Shown one piece after another: positions 15,401-22,800 of a stretch of 54,069 bases of DNA. The notes under the pieces are model-generated. The model did not search any database, was not told where the DNA came from, and worked only from the letters and a program-made list of their open reading frames with translations. The translations under genes were made by a program, and so were the position numbers. Origin of the DNA: a virus; IMG/VR virus record IMGVR_UViG_3300042691_027417, positions 1 to 54,069 of that record; one strand, 5' to 3'. The stretch's first letter is position 1. Every line of letters begins with the position of its first letter.

Positions 15401-16972
15401 TAGATATTTTTTATAGCCTTCTTTGATTGTTCCAAACAAAGTCTTTTCAACAGCTTCTTTGACTGCTTCTTTACCGCCTGTCTTAAGCAAAGACTTCAAT
15501 GGTTTTAATAAAGGTAAAACAGATATTTCAGTAGCCATTTCTAAACTACCTTTTAAAAATGAAGCATTTAGCTTTTCATCCTCTGTCATATCGGGTCTAT
15601 CAGCATATTCACCATAATAGTTTTGCGAACCAAAAGCCAAACCTCCTAATGGTATTGCTGTGGCTGCACCTCCAGTTAATGCTGTCATACCTATTGCTGC
15701 TGCCATGCTTGGCAAACTTTCAACAAATCTAATACCCGATATTTTAACTACCTTACCATAATTTCCTTCTGTAAAATTATCTACTACAGTACCTTCTTTT
15801 TGAGTTATTTTGTTAGAATAATACTGCGAAGTACGACCCATTTCTTTTGCAGAACTTTCTAGTTTTTGAACAATTTCAGTAGCCTCCATTTTCTTTTGGC
15901 GTTCCATTGCTTCTAAAACTGATTTAGGCATATTTGTAGTATTGGTATATGCTGCTGCCATGTTTAATGTTTTCCAAGCATAAGGCAAAGAACCTGTTAT
16001 CATGCTTCCTGCTGCGTTCAAACCGCTTACAATAGCATTTTCCATGTTATTACCCTCTTGAGCAATTTGAGTTTGTGTATTGCGTTCTATTATGCCTACA
16101 GCATCTTTTAGTAGTGTTATTCTTTGTTGGTCGGCTTTTATATTATCTACAAGTTTTTTTCTTTGATTTATAAGCCCATTGAAATTATCTATCTGAGGTT
16201 TGTACTTTGATGTTATTTCTTGCTGTGCCAATCCAAAGCCTTTATCATACTCTTCTTTTCTTTTAGCTGTAGCTTCCTCGGCAGTCATTACCTTGTCATT
16301 TACAAGTTTTTGGTACTTAGTAGTTAGGTCTTGTAAAATAACTTTGCTTGCTTGCTCTAGTTCACTATCAAAAGCAGCTATAATTTTCTTAGTTTCCGGG
16401 TCTTTCTTTTCTAAATTAGCATCAATTTCTCCAACCGCATTTATGTTTTCGCTTAACCTACCTCTCATGCTTTGATAAGCCTTATCATATCTTTTTTGAG
16501 GGGCTTTAGTAAGGTCAGGTATTTCTAATTTAGGTTGTATGAAGTCTTTCTCACCTTCGGGTTGTTTTACCTTTAGTGGGCTGAATGGAATAAGTATGCT
16601 TTTATTGGCATCGTTTACTTTTTTCTCCCCTGTTTTTAGGTCAGCATAATTGGTGCCGTACTTAGCATTAAATTCTTCTACTGTTTTTGTTTTACCACTC
16701 GATTCTAATTTCTGCGTTTGCAAATCGTTTGAAGGAACGATAGGCTCTTTTGAAATAGTTGGCGAAGCCGTTGGTGCTTTTTTTTTTAAATCATAAACAC
16801 TTTCGAAATCAGATAGGTTTTTAACATCATAGTTTGGTTGTATGACTTCCTTAAAAAAAGCATCTCTCTTCTTATCATCTGACAAGTAAGCCTTAAATTC
16901 ATCTATTGTTCCTACTTCATAATCCTTTTTAACATCATCATAAAGTAATTTTAATTTATCGTCTTGTGGCAT
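3422..16972 (-). CDS. Giant polyvalent virion/ejected protein (4516 aa)
   Basis: A single 13.5-kb gene of the large polyvalent protein class, thought to be ejected with phage DNA. Approximate order: hydrophobic Ala/Gly segment 419-448; nucleotidyltransferase fold with GS and DSDID about 1030-1060; GNAT acetyltransferase with RGKGIG about 1160-1250; long coiled coils; ADP-ribosyltransferase-like domain 1725-2005 with VYHGTGS near 1782 and GFFVSD; kinase-like region 2025-2240 (IGKGSD, KVLKVA, LDGG); polyvalent-associated domains with KWTGLNDWL (about 2330), EEVQSDW (2565) and AWTTGEQQ (2665); degenerate zincin EEAGH (2880); ParB-like GRHR (3119); SH3-like VGDTVMVKG (3306); intact zincin HETAH (3474) with EEGIA (3534); C-terminal region 3700-4480 of the LPD38 type with NPLFPLVN (3980). 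It follows two ejection-type proteins. Domain calls are motif-based. Confidence 0.85.
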   Translation of the reverse strand: MPQDDKLKLLYDDVKKDYEVGTIDEFKAYLSDDKKRDAFFKEVIQPNYDVKNLSDFESVYDLKKKAPTASPTISKEPIVPSNDLQTQKLESSGKTKTVEEFNAKYGTNYADLKTGEKKVNDANKSILIPFSPLKVKQPEGEKDFIQPKLEIPDLTKAPQKRYDKAYQSMRGRLSENINAVGEIDANLEKKDPETKKIIAAFDSELEQASKVILQDLTTKYQKLVNDKVMTAEEATAKRKEEYDKGFGLAQQEITSKYKPQIDNFNGLINQRKKLVDNIKADQQRITLLKDAVGIIERNTQTQIAQEGNNMENAIVSGLNAAGSMITGSLPYAWKTLNMAAAYTNTTNMPKSVLEAMERQKKMEATEIVQKLESSAKEMGRTSQYYSNKITQKEGTVVDNFTEGNYGKVVKISGIRFVESLPSMAAAIGMTALTGGAATAIPLGGLAFGSQNYYGEYADRPDMTEDEKLNASFLKGSLEMATEISVLPLLKPLKSLLKTGGKEAVKEAVEKTLFGTIKEGYKKYLPYFGWVQEGASEYVNAVGGKIVDKLLDSKFDEKNWGEVLKEANKEGWEAFGPGAFGGGALTLPTVINTVINSYKNKSEARNYASELEKIDKDIASANLTDAQKDILITRKQEIHAKLNDLFDADKQETAGATTEQIEALDDINDQQDEVKTALQDETISPESKEAFELKAKELAEQEKLKIEEIKAEADTKKFYQGRDFYEQTGLPNGNYTEQEVQQAKDKLSGTQTPQEITTEPTSTEGVEANVVEPTEEQILQDFKDKNFVTFTYNNESEVPEQFKDKISSKGETNGKTFVNVTLPKSVADYELAKSQQTPALRDVESTAKALRDKSDNNEGYVNSSLIEESVFKELNDGKKGLNDIISEAYHKAKADGSNPELVSAVESLLPKEQAPTKEEAPALRDVESTAKALEEGDKIQWNVFGNEKSGEWNVVGKTKTRGGKDAVILSKVYVEASSDGKSYTKEYADANGIKYDNERTVEHIVPLEDLKSESLLSKEQAPSQTKLKVKNEFDEAFGEGTILVGSTSKGEAKVDSDIDVVIEGMPHQGLVKITPEQARENSKYAIEKLQKLADKGIITDLELKQFGNMGVTFKFKGEQFQIVPNPQAKEQAKANTKAEPTEPSKSDKNYQEAQEVTNIVSKENPEASVLIQPKGEDLSLTAVYVGKEKRGKGIGSKVLESVKKQADKLGKKIVLDVTNKLDNETNLERLGKFYERNGFKKVGENTYEYNPSEPKSITEQIADLRKAEQAEYNAMSNPKDEAARKEIYDRYDKEITPLLKQEKEQKERTRQIELLDTEKKIAQLEKELRFAPVRGSKNQLSQKQIRIQISNYKGQLRELKGLPPRKKVTDSPLRITKRNFSNEVKEQNMSLDERLIFSAIGTLSANDKDIVNSDASAKLRQQGALIKQGGLSIDQVVTDFINENDLDPDMAQEFRNTLIDFVDRGDAYAWMNKIREREATPDPDAIRENEFYDYAYNRAIEYDLTDEEIDEIELELIKLNDLTQEEYENIKNQFAESDNAAEEGVSGLENKADTSKEKDAQRKAALEEAVKEAKNAYQAVQTRLTKAKQAADKAGQEQQNNIFGGKPADALLFGTDLRSLNEKVKERQAEVDKAKENLDKAQLALDNFVPSNQVQLEVEAPTEAAIVKDPILKRINKAFLKIGTEILDNAEALMAKAKEITSGGGKIDFSMVQATKEAENIKLEYNKEGKHLAPNGKPSNLTEQQAKIVRTKAFKNWFGDWENDPKNASKVVDENGEPLVVYHGTGSTLTEFDKNKRGSNTNASSAEKGFFVSDTKSIAESYRRASEIDNPNLEGLKTVLSNLSVEELKQFGKGVMGYDIRTFDKGDYTKQEIEQDLFRDIENDSDGYYADRRKLIEKASKYLKENNIEFSPYKNTGMLIEGFLNIRNPKKINAESQIVFDIDLPEIIDNSISENKDGVWVENVYDSVSFDEKGNDTEEGSIMVFFEPNQIKLADGSNTTFDSRVNDIRYNTTAGFETRDGRPIGFRYDTDQVARERFDFSKLKQIGKGSDRTVFDLGNGKVLKVAHTARGLEQNIYEGDSYLAQQGLIPEAFERGLNYIVVENVEPAISMQSTATNFKVEKSGKSFIIVGVDNGYVYGVKHKTIESAEAAIEKLGISYANEIENKKANEKLNKMLADLKKFTYKDFNNKTADLQEVLEKYDISGIMDYDVLWGDYTAKRNWGLKNGEPIHLDGGTFGGVKMLTSQKGNKPLDDPEFRAIYNKSKQLKKQFGDTDKNTRFNITMPNGSQKQVKPIDVDVVNGFYSPLEKVINEAKQDKLPAKQWIEKFAKGEEAKWTGLNDWLNTQQGSVSKADIQQYLKENRIEVVEVVKKDDADSYNMEDYEKFPQEVTDVFNEFDDDTRAIAKRLREIGYEVDMDMDGSILSFNKKGEENKFAKATKFSQYQLEGEKSNYKEVLVTMPSREPKIEPRKASDYSIKVENESQFTGQRDVIILKNGVESGRRYGTRSTDEEIINDYISKRDAEDLKQKRKEGQFKSSHFEEPNILVHLRMNTRTDAQGNKVLFLEEVQSDWGQQGKRDGFANEKNKKEAERLKKEIEGLSQEDLKIPLSPRVQSLMNESDKLENESRTPSAPFVTDTNAWTKLGLKVALKEAVKQGADKIAWTTGEQQNERYDLSKQVDELYITKSDKDGSFRVEAFKNGEKTVYNAENASKLSDIVGKDIADRADNGMETFKGNDLKVGGKGMKGFYGSPTEGSLGIVGNVAKSLFKQEPKTVSIDVNERGKSTKDFDGLKESLQFEKQLADKGKTGIVSTVNKDGSYTIEWNENKPTTQHSIDITPELKAEVEQGQPLFHLNDKGEILGFTFNGKIYLNGEKITANTTMEEAGHIWINWAKENRSDLYQQGIEKVSGSKYLIEVNNNPNYQAEALKAGEKGSEAYNAYMQEEALAKAIADNGAKFVTETRKANFREWVTAMWKEVVKAFGIQKLTPSEVKGLTLEQFAKMAAADVFSNKEVAVEPSAIEKGQALGKGKILPNASIQNTIDNANYTPRRKNSVMVRLPIDFVLDNQEKDFKVERGRNEIGNRIDKAKEFLSKNPKDLEASDIYIKDSGKDKGKIGFEDGRHRLIAAKELGATHAYFELPATKEQFDALNYLLSEFGNEKGIDQTELYSTQGDFRIIQTSDNTFLLNKGEDIYVAKLNESGGVDNLEVTKNGKKIKSDQSIEQAIQTHLQNINPKSNTRNINKFLEEGQNPQIAEAVEATLKGEMNADDAAVYLDEKGIEVTQDIYDSLRGAEKQYQKEKSGVQVGDTVMVKGRNGNPNFEADFRGLDKNGKYIVYDKKTGSTYSITKEEIITPASKESELADLKEQLKKAKLTATKNEIQAKIDALEGNEPKAPRGPSDGLGSRTAANTNTITPTQNAERVSMKFHLELKKLIEGIGVPIAERNLSKRFLGIFKHRSMNIRVQSLFGVATAAHETAHWVSKKFGIGESLRNKSAIVAANPNAQLNKDIRKALTNIYIEFYPNAKKEHSLYLRVEEGIAVLMEHYLTDPTDIANRYGILVDNFIAPTGLYYHPKFTELLGKLNNFIGEYSNLTPNEKIGSRIVSGEEVTKKNEGFTPAQSIINGWVNSAEPLRRADNIADAGLTEESAEVAHLRWLSRAGIIAPWITGDKHALTLDGNGNWKEVGASVKDYLKLIKGKEREFSQYLVARRNLGDVNYLTEMENELAEILANIENEEDLTKEEIEEINELSARIEKLKKIIKNDNFDIQEVTATVRMFENQFERPVAIYDKLNNAVVDFAQKSGLLDSEKAEAYKANKTYASFKRLIIDDISSNVLAPGTSSQSQVSAFKQRSGSDLSIVDPIYSQIQFISETLNKGMQNMIWQRLAALGNDNVELARRFEKVETIRAVDPISGQISYPQMGKKGFVMVKTNGKPSFYLAAPEYVALAETLTPKELETMSFVLVKASGLFSRLTTSANPLFPLVNIPIDTISAWMNTKTGFIPGWSQMRVIPQMASYAKDKAAYSVKNLANRAIDILHNMAIIGKWFNGIKNIPIKDLSLDEQNLFAKYLALGGSTQTLSAYQNMSPEDMIKAITEKNLIKKAVQNIDDFTLGILEMPSNASEYMTRFAEFKRAKDQGYSDDVAMYMAAHVSVPFIQSGTYGGQVGKTTVRAVPYFHASIQVISKFAQTAKNDPVRTATIGAALVAIKISQTLLTMALTDDDDKRMLAEQEPSEFGKYVYVPNKLFGGKGFTRIRFSNEFGTISAPIEMMILQNKGLAHYNFKDYLDATTVAVPQQFNILKPVEAAWAYAPQIVKPLLETGFNVRTYPNVRPIVPYGISFKSPMNQYNQYTTETSKYLGKLMGLSPMKIDYFMKAQFGKVPDMLVRKIEQKWFDKEDKSRSQIFLQEEQYVLAGKNYTDFYEKNKYWQELYNDIHVRKHKGGYTQEQLETIENHKIFDKTEDKIKQMREKVNAGIEIPEYLKQSAFELLIELNSSDKPYLLNNKYLQFKNNFYKAFP
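14178..14464. repeat. 38-bp exact direct repeat inside the giant gene
   Basis: Positions 14178-14215 and 14427-14464 are identical over 38 bp and encode the same peptide linker (ALRDVESTAKAL) twice. A second pair, 13910-13940 and 14231-14261, is almost identical over 31 bp and encodes LL(P/S)KEQAP. The two pairs bracket a small SH3-like module at about residues 905-1020, as expected if modules were inserted or duplicated by recombination between linkers. Confidence 0.85.
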
Positions 16973-16983
16973 AGTTTATATTT

Positions 16984-18579
16984 TTAAGTACCTGGGAGTT
17001 TTTTCTTTTTTGGCTTATTATTACTATCTGTTGATTTATTGTTACTTGGGTTTCCCCCTGCTCTTGGAACAGCATTAGGGTCTTCTTCTGTTTTCTTAGT
17101 TTTTATACCTGATTTTTTCGCTTTTTCATTTAACCAATTTTCTAATTCTTCGGTTGATCCAAAGTCATAAGTTGCTGCCAACTCTGCTGCCAAAGCTGTA
17201 TTTTGCTTTAAATTAATTTCAATTGGTTCAAATTGCTTTTCTGCTTCTCGTTTTTGTTCTTCTTCTGTTCCTCCTGTTTTTTGCTTTTCCGCAGAAACAT
17301 AAATCCATTCACCATTTTTGTTTTGCTTGAAACCTAAAGTTGAAACTTCCATTGGTTTACCTGTTGTTGTATTTGTAACCCTAAATGTAGGTGTTTCTGT
17401 ACCCTTGGTTGGAGAAACTGTTACATAAGGTACTTTTTCTGCCCAAAGTCTTTGTACATAATTTTTAACCCCTTTAACGACATTGGTACTTGCCCAAGCT
17501 AATTTAGGGTCTTGTTTCATATCTGCTGTTCCTACTGCCCAATTGTATTTAGTTGAGGGTCCACCACCCCCAGTATTTACATTTATTTTCATTGGCTTTT
17601 CGGTAAATATACCTTCTTTAGAAGGGAATAAACTTTCAGCTTGATTTAATCCAACTTCTTTTGCCAAAACAGCTTTTATTTCAGAAACACTTTTGTTTTT
17701 TAAGTTAGGTGCTTTTTGAAATATTGCCAAAGCCTCTTCTGTTATTGGTGTTATTTTTCCATCTTCACCTATTACAAATTCACTAGCAACTTTATCTTCT
17801 GCTTGTTTTCTAAACTTTTTTCCAGCATAATCGGTTCTGTTCCAAAAAGCGTCATAATGAGTTTTTATTTTCTCTCTGTCAATACCTTCTTTAAACTCTC
17901 CAATTAACACTCCTCCCTTGCCCTCAGTCATTTTTATATTGCCTTTAGCGTCACGAATATACTCTTTACTTAGTTTGTCCTTAAATCCTTTTGTAAGGTC
18001 ATCATTCACGCTATAAGAAGCGACATTACTAAATCTATTAACATTGTTTGCTCTCCATTTAATTACATCGCCACCATATTGCGACATAACCTCTTGCTTT
18101 AATTGAGGATCACTCATAGGGTCAGCATATTTTTGACGAATAATAAAACTCTGTTCAGTATCAAACTTTTCTCCTTTTGGGTCTTCACGAAGTTGTTGAA
18201 TAGCTTTTTCATTTTCAGCATATAAACTATTACTTGCTTCTGCTTCTGCTTTTAGCTTATTCCACTCGCTTTGAATACCATAGAGGTCAACACTAGTTAA
18301 CTTACCTTTTTTCTCTTTATAAAGCTCTAAAGTTTTATCCTTAATGGCTTGCACTTTAGGTTGAAAAATATCAATATTATCCTTAGCCCAATTACTTTTA
18401 ACTTGGTCTTGTAATAATTTACTTATTTCGGCATTAGTTTTTTTTGCTTCTTCGCCTTCTTCTTGGCGAATTTTAAGTATTTTTCCTGTAAAATCTTCAA
18501 AGTTTCCTTTACTTAATACTGCCGCTTCTCCAGTGTCGGAACGTCCTAATGCTACTGATGATAATGGGTCTATTGCCAT
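16984..18579 (-). CDS. Ejection/internal virion protein candidate (531 aa)
   Basis: No family is recognised with confidence. It is a long, soluble, Lys/Glu-rich protein with strong helical and coiled-coil character at residues 20-150, a mixed centre, and a low-complexity tail (about 490-531) of Asn, Lys and Pro ending in KKKKLPGT. It lies 11 bases upstream of the giant gene and 10 bases downstream of the 283-aa gene. This trio has the layout of the internal virion proteins of podoviruses, which leave the capsid and form a channel for DNA entry. That role is inferred from order and composition. Confidence 0.6.
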   Translation of the reverse strand: MAIDPLSSVALGRSDTGEAAVLSKGNFEDFTGKILKIRQEEGEEAKKTNAEISKLLQDQVKSNWAKDNIDIFQPKVQAIKDKTLELYKEKKGKLTSVDLYGIQSEWNKLKAEAEASNSLYAENEKAIQQLREDPKGEKFDTEQSFIIRQKYADPMSDPQLKQEVMSQYGGDVIKWRANNVNRFSNVASYSVNDDLTKGFKDKLSKEYIRDAKGNIKMTEGKGGVLIGEFKEGIDREKIKTHYDAFWNRTDYAGKKFRKQAEDKVASEFVIGEDGKITPITEEALAIFQKAPNLKNKSVSEIKAVLAKEVGLNQAESLFPSKEGIFTEKPMKINVNTGGGGPSTKYNWAVGTADMKQDPKLAWASTNVVKGVKNYVQRLWAEKVPYVTVSPTKGTETPTFRVTNTTTGKPMEVSTLGFKQNKNGEWIYVSAEKQKTGGTEEEQKREAEKQFEPIEINLKQNTALAAELAATYDFGSTEELENWLNEKAKKSGIKTKKTEEDPNAVPRAGGNPSNNKSTDSNNKPKKKKLPGT

Positions 18580-18589
18580 GTCCTATTTT

Positions 18590-19441
18590 TTAATATGGTT
18601 GGTAGTTAAAAGCGTCAAAAATTGGTCTGTTTCTTACCCTCATAGATTCTGGGGTTAAGCTGAAAGGCATATCATTTGTTATGTTCATTCCGCTTACAGT
18701 TGGGTTTGTTTGGAACGGATCTATAATTGGTTGGTTATTGCCCATACCATAATTTTCTGCTGTTAACCCTGCGTTTGGATTAAAGTCTAAACGATTTACT
18801 GAACTTGTTTTAGCCACATCACCTATTTTACCTCCTGCACCTCTTAAATACTCACCTAAAGCTAAATTTGAAGCACCACCAAATAAATCTTTCCAACCAG
18901 TGTCAAAATTTCTTGCACTACCTTCACGCAATGCACTAATAGCTTTTGCTGTGTTTTCGTATGGTTGTTGCTTGTCCCATTCCCATTTTTTTTGTTGCCA
19001 TTCAGCGTTTTGGTCTAATTGACTTCTTAAGACATCTTGATTACGAAGCCACATATCAGAAGCCTTTATTCCAAGTTCGTTTTGTTTGCCTTGTAAACCA
19101 CTATAAACCCTAGAAGCAGCATTAATATCATTTGCTCCGCCTGTTCCCATTCTCTCTACATTGGCTACTTCATTTGCTGCTGTACTCTCTAATTGACCTT
19201 CAATACCACTTTGTCCTGGTAATCTTGTCATTCCAGCTTGCGCTTGTGCGCTTGCTAAACTTTCAAGTTCGCTTTGTGGTATTTCAAAGTCAGGACGTTT
19301 TAATCCCTTTGCTAATTCATCTGCACGTTGGTCTTGCTTCCATGATTGATACCAATTAGGAATTGTACTTAATGCTGATAATCCTGCGCCTATCGCCAAT
19401 CCGTATGGACCTAATGCTGAACCTGCTGCTGCGTCTACCAT
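18590..19441 (-). CDS. Ejection/pilot-type virion protein candidate (283 aa)
   Basis: The N-terminus (residues 3-27) is an Ala/Gly-rich hydrophobic stretch (AAAGSALGPYGLAIGAGLSA), followed by a Gln/Ala/Glu-rich helical middle (50-190) and a Gly/Asn-rich tail. A glycine-rich membrane-active N-terminus plus Gln-rich helices is the common look of podovirus internal proteins such as T7 gp14 and P22 gp7/gp20, which insert in the host envelope. It sits between the small 109-aa gene and the 531-aa protein. Assignment from composition and position, not homology. Confidence 0.6.
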   Translation of the reverse strand: MVDAAAGSALGPYGLAIGAGLSALSTIPNWYQSWKQDQRADELAKGLKRPDFEIPQSELESLASAQAQAGMTRLPGQSGIEGQLESTAANEVANVERMGTGGANDINAASRVYSGLQGKQNELGIKASDMWLRNQDVLRSQLDQNAEWQQKKWEWDKQQPYENTAKAISALREGSARNFDTGWKDLFGGASNLALGEYLRGAGGKIGDVAKTSSVNRLDFNPNAGLTAENYGMGNNQPIIDPFQTNPTVSGMNITNDMPFSLTPESMRVRNRPIFDAFNYQPY

Positions 19442-19470
19442 AATCTTATTTTTTTTATCAAAGGTAATAT

Positions 19471-19800
19471 TTATTCAAAACTATTAATATAAGGTGTTAC
19501 ATATTCATTCATTATTGGCTCACAAAAATCATTTACACTTTTATAATCTTCTAAATCTAAAATGTCTTGAAGCGTTTTATCGCTTTGTGTACTAAACTCT
19601 CCAATTATAATTCCCTCTAAAACTACTTGACACAAAACATCAATTGCTAAACCATTTCCTCCTGATATAAACCTAAAATAAAGGTCTATATTTTTAGTTG
19701 TAGTAGGGTCGTATTTACTCCAAATCACTGCTTGTTGCTGCAATATGCCTTCGCCTACTGTGCCGTATGTGGTTTGGTTATTGAATGTTCTTGTTATCAT
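19471..19800 (-). CDS. Small tail-associated protein (109 aa)
   Basis: Not recognised. It looks beta-rich, with a hydrophobic centre (residues 45-70), an acidic C-terminal third and no signal peptide. Its start codon overlaps the stop of the 1329-aa tail gene by one base (TAATG), a coupling typical of partners made in fixed ratio. A tail plug, chaperone or completion protein is possible. Confidence 0.55.
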   Translation of the reverse strand: MITRTFNNQTTYGTVGEGILQQQAVIWSKYDPTTTKNIDLYFRFISGGNGLAIDVLCQVVLEGIIIGEFSTQSDKTLQDILDLEDYKSVNDFCEPIMNEYVTPYINSFE

Positions 19801-22800
19801 TAACTTAATGGCGAATATTGTATTTCAACTTCGTGACTAAACAGTACAAATATAGCATTTCCTCTGTATAATATTTCAACTTCTATTACACGACCTCTCA
19901 TTGGTCTGCCATTTATAAGTCCTGTAATGAATTGTGCTGTGTTTTCGGAACTAACTCCCTTAGAATATCCGTCCTTCTTTATATCAGCATAAAAAGCACC
20001 TTCCCTTAGCTTATAATTACCTTCTACCAATATTGATTTCATACCATTTGGAGTTTGTTGGTTTGCAGGTATTACAAAAGTTGTTTTATCTGCTGATAAA
20101 TTTGAGTGGACAGCATGAGCTAAAAATACTTTACTCGCATCTGGCTCTAAATTAAATACGCTTTTAATCGTAAAGTCTTTATCCTCTCCAAATAGGTTTA
20201 AGTAAGTGTTTGTATCATTAAACTCATAAACATTGGCATTTAAAGCTGCAGTAAATATTTGCCCTATATATCCATACATTTCAATCGGAACTACCTCTGA
20301 ACTAACTGTTTTTGTAAATTCATGGTTTGATACCCAACCCGGTTCTTGATTCTGTCTTGAAGGCTCAAAAAATGATATTGTTTCGTTGTCGTCAGTTAAA
20401 ATATAAATAGAATTGATAGGGTTTACTGTGGCCGTTCCTCCTAATAAGGTTATGGTATAAGTTGATAAGCCTAAGTCAATGGCTGTAATTCTTCCAACAA
20501 AAAAACTACTTCCTTGCACTATTTTTACAATATCTCCTATTTCAAATGCTATTGATGGGGATAGAATTACTGCTGTTATTGTTGTTCCTGAAACTAAAGT
20601 AACATTTGCTGCAAAATATGTAACCTGTGTTGTTATTTCTTCTGTAAACCAAGTCATATAAAGGCTTTCTTCGGGTTTATTAAAGCCTGTTATTATCTCG
20701 TAATTATCGCTTGTAATTAAATTTGCTGTATCTCGAAAATACCTTACCATACCATAATTACTTATTGGAAATGGTGCATTGCCAGATTCTCTTATTACTT
20801 CTCCTTTGGTGGTATCATAAAAATACATATTACGACCAAAAACCAATATACTACCAGGATATTTTGTTCCATATCCTGATTCGCTTTCGTTTATTGTACC
20901 AATAAGACTATCTGTAATAAGCACTTGTTGGGTTGCACCACTACTTTCTTGAAGTTCTCTTCTACCAATAAATGCTGTTGAGTAATTTACCTCTTGAATA
21001 ATTTTAAGCGTGTAACCAATTTCTCTTAATCCAACTGTTGCTCCCCATTTGGCTGATAATATTCTGTACTGACCTGCCTCAAAACTACTCATGTTGTTAA
21101 TTTCCGTGTCTTGATATAGCTTACCTCCCCATCGTAACATCCAAGATATTCTTTGTTGTGTTTGGAGTGGTGTTTCTATTTGTATTCTACCTTTGTTCCA
21201 AAATGAACTATCTGAATTGTTGTCAATATTAGCGTTTTCGCAAAATGCTCTAGTGTTTGGATAACCTGTATTATCATCTCTATTTCTTAAAAACTGATTG
21301 TTTATATAAAAATAAGTTGTTCCTAAGAATGAACCTAAAGCTGGTTGCGATAAATTTGAAGTTTGATTTTGTGTTGGACCTTTGTGAAATGCTGTTATTG
21401 TATTAGGATTTCCTATTTCATATATTGGTGCAAATTCAAAGAAAAACTCTGTTTGGTTTGTAGTGAATATTTCTACCAAAGCACCATCAAGATTTTTAGT
21501 GTTGAATTGGCCATTTGAGGTATCTACTTGAAGTTCTGTTGCACTTACAGCTAATATCGTGCTTTCTATGTATGGCGCTCCTGTGGTTGATATTAAATTA
21601 TACCCTCGACCAAGCATAATCCTTATTGTATCTCCAACATTTATATCTTTGAATATAAAAGGGTATAAGGCTAAACTTTGAGTGGTTATAGTAACGTAAT
21701 TAAAACCTACATTAGTACCTGCTGTTGGGTCTTTTACGTTGGCAACAAATTGACAAAACTTATTGATATTGCTTCCGTTATAAACCCATTTGTAATACTT
21801 TGCCATTAATGGAGGTCGGTGGGTTATACTCCAACTTATTTGTGGTATATAGCCATCATAAATACTTCCTCCTACTCCCCAAGGATATGGATAACTTCTT
21901 TCTGGTGGAGCTTTAACATAAACGCTGTTTATTGCCTGTACACCTGTTTGTCTTAGAAATTCATCGTAATAAACTATTCCAAATTTGTGTGTTGCTCCGC
22001 TTTTAAAGCCTTGTCTGAAATAGTGCGGAGTTTGTAGTTTTATTAATAATGACCTAGTTGCAATTGTTACAGATATTGCATTTGTTTGTTGAATAGCTAT
22101 TGCTATTGTTTTGCCAACTAATGAATTTGCTTCTATTGAAGCGGTGTAATTAAATGTTTGTACAAGTGATGTTATATCAATTACACTAGACGTTATAAAA
22201 TCCCCTGTGGCAACATCTATTATCCCAATAGTTCGTGAAAAAAGTGTTGTTGTTGAAATAACTTCAAGTGTTAAATCAAAATTTAATATTCCAAAAACAT
22301 TTCCGGTTATTTTAAAATCGGTATTAAGCGTAAACTCTATGCCATTATAATTAATATTCGTAAAGGTTAGTTTAACTTTACTTGTGCCTGTTGGTATTCC
22401 TAAATTACTACTATCATTTACGCTAGTTAAATTTGTTGTTTGTAGCCAATCGTAGGTATATGATGAAATAGACTGAAAAATAGCATTTGTTGTAATTACT
22501 CCAGAAGAAGACGTGGCGGTGTATCCTATGCTTTTTAGGAACGCAACAATTTCTGCTACATAATTTGCTGCCGTTGCTGCTGTGCTTATATATGAATAAT
22601 CAACTCCATTTATAGTAATTGTTACTTGTTGGTTAGGATTAGGCACATAATCATTTGAAATTGTAATTGTATAGTTATCCCCACTTCTCCCAATATTAAA
22701 CGAAACTATCCCTGTTTGGTCATAAGTTACCCCAAAAGTAGGTAATTGCTCAGGAGTTAAATTTAAGTTGTTATACCCCTCTGTAATGTCCCCATAAATA

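Noticed and set aside
8220-15617. Many plus-strand frames of 60-100 aa within the giant gene
   Set aside because: They lie opposite the coding strand of an unbroken 4516-aa frame and their composition mirrors its codons. Shadows, not genes.
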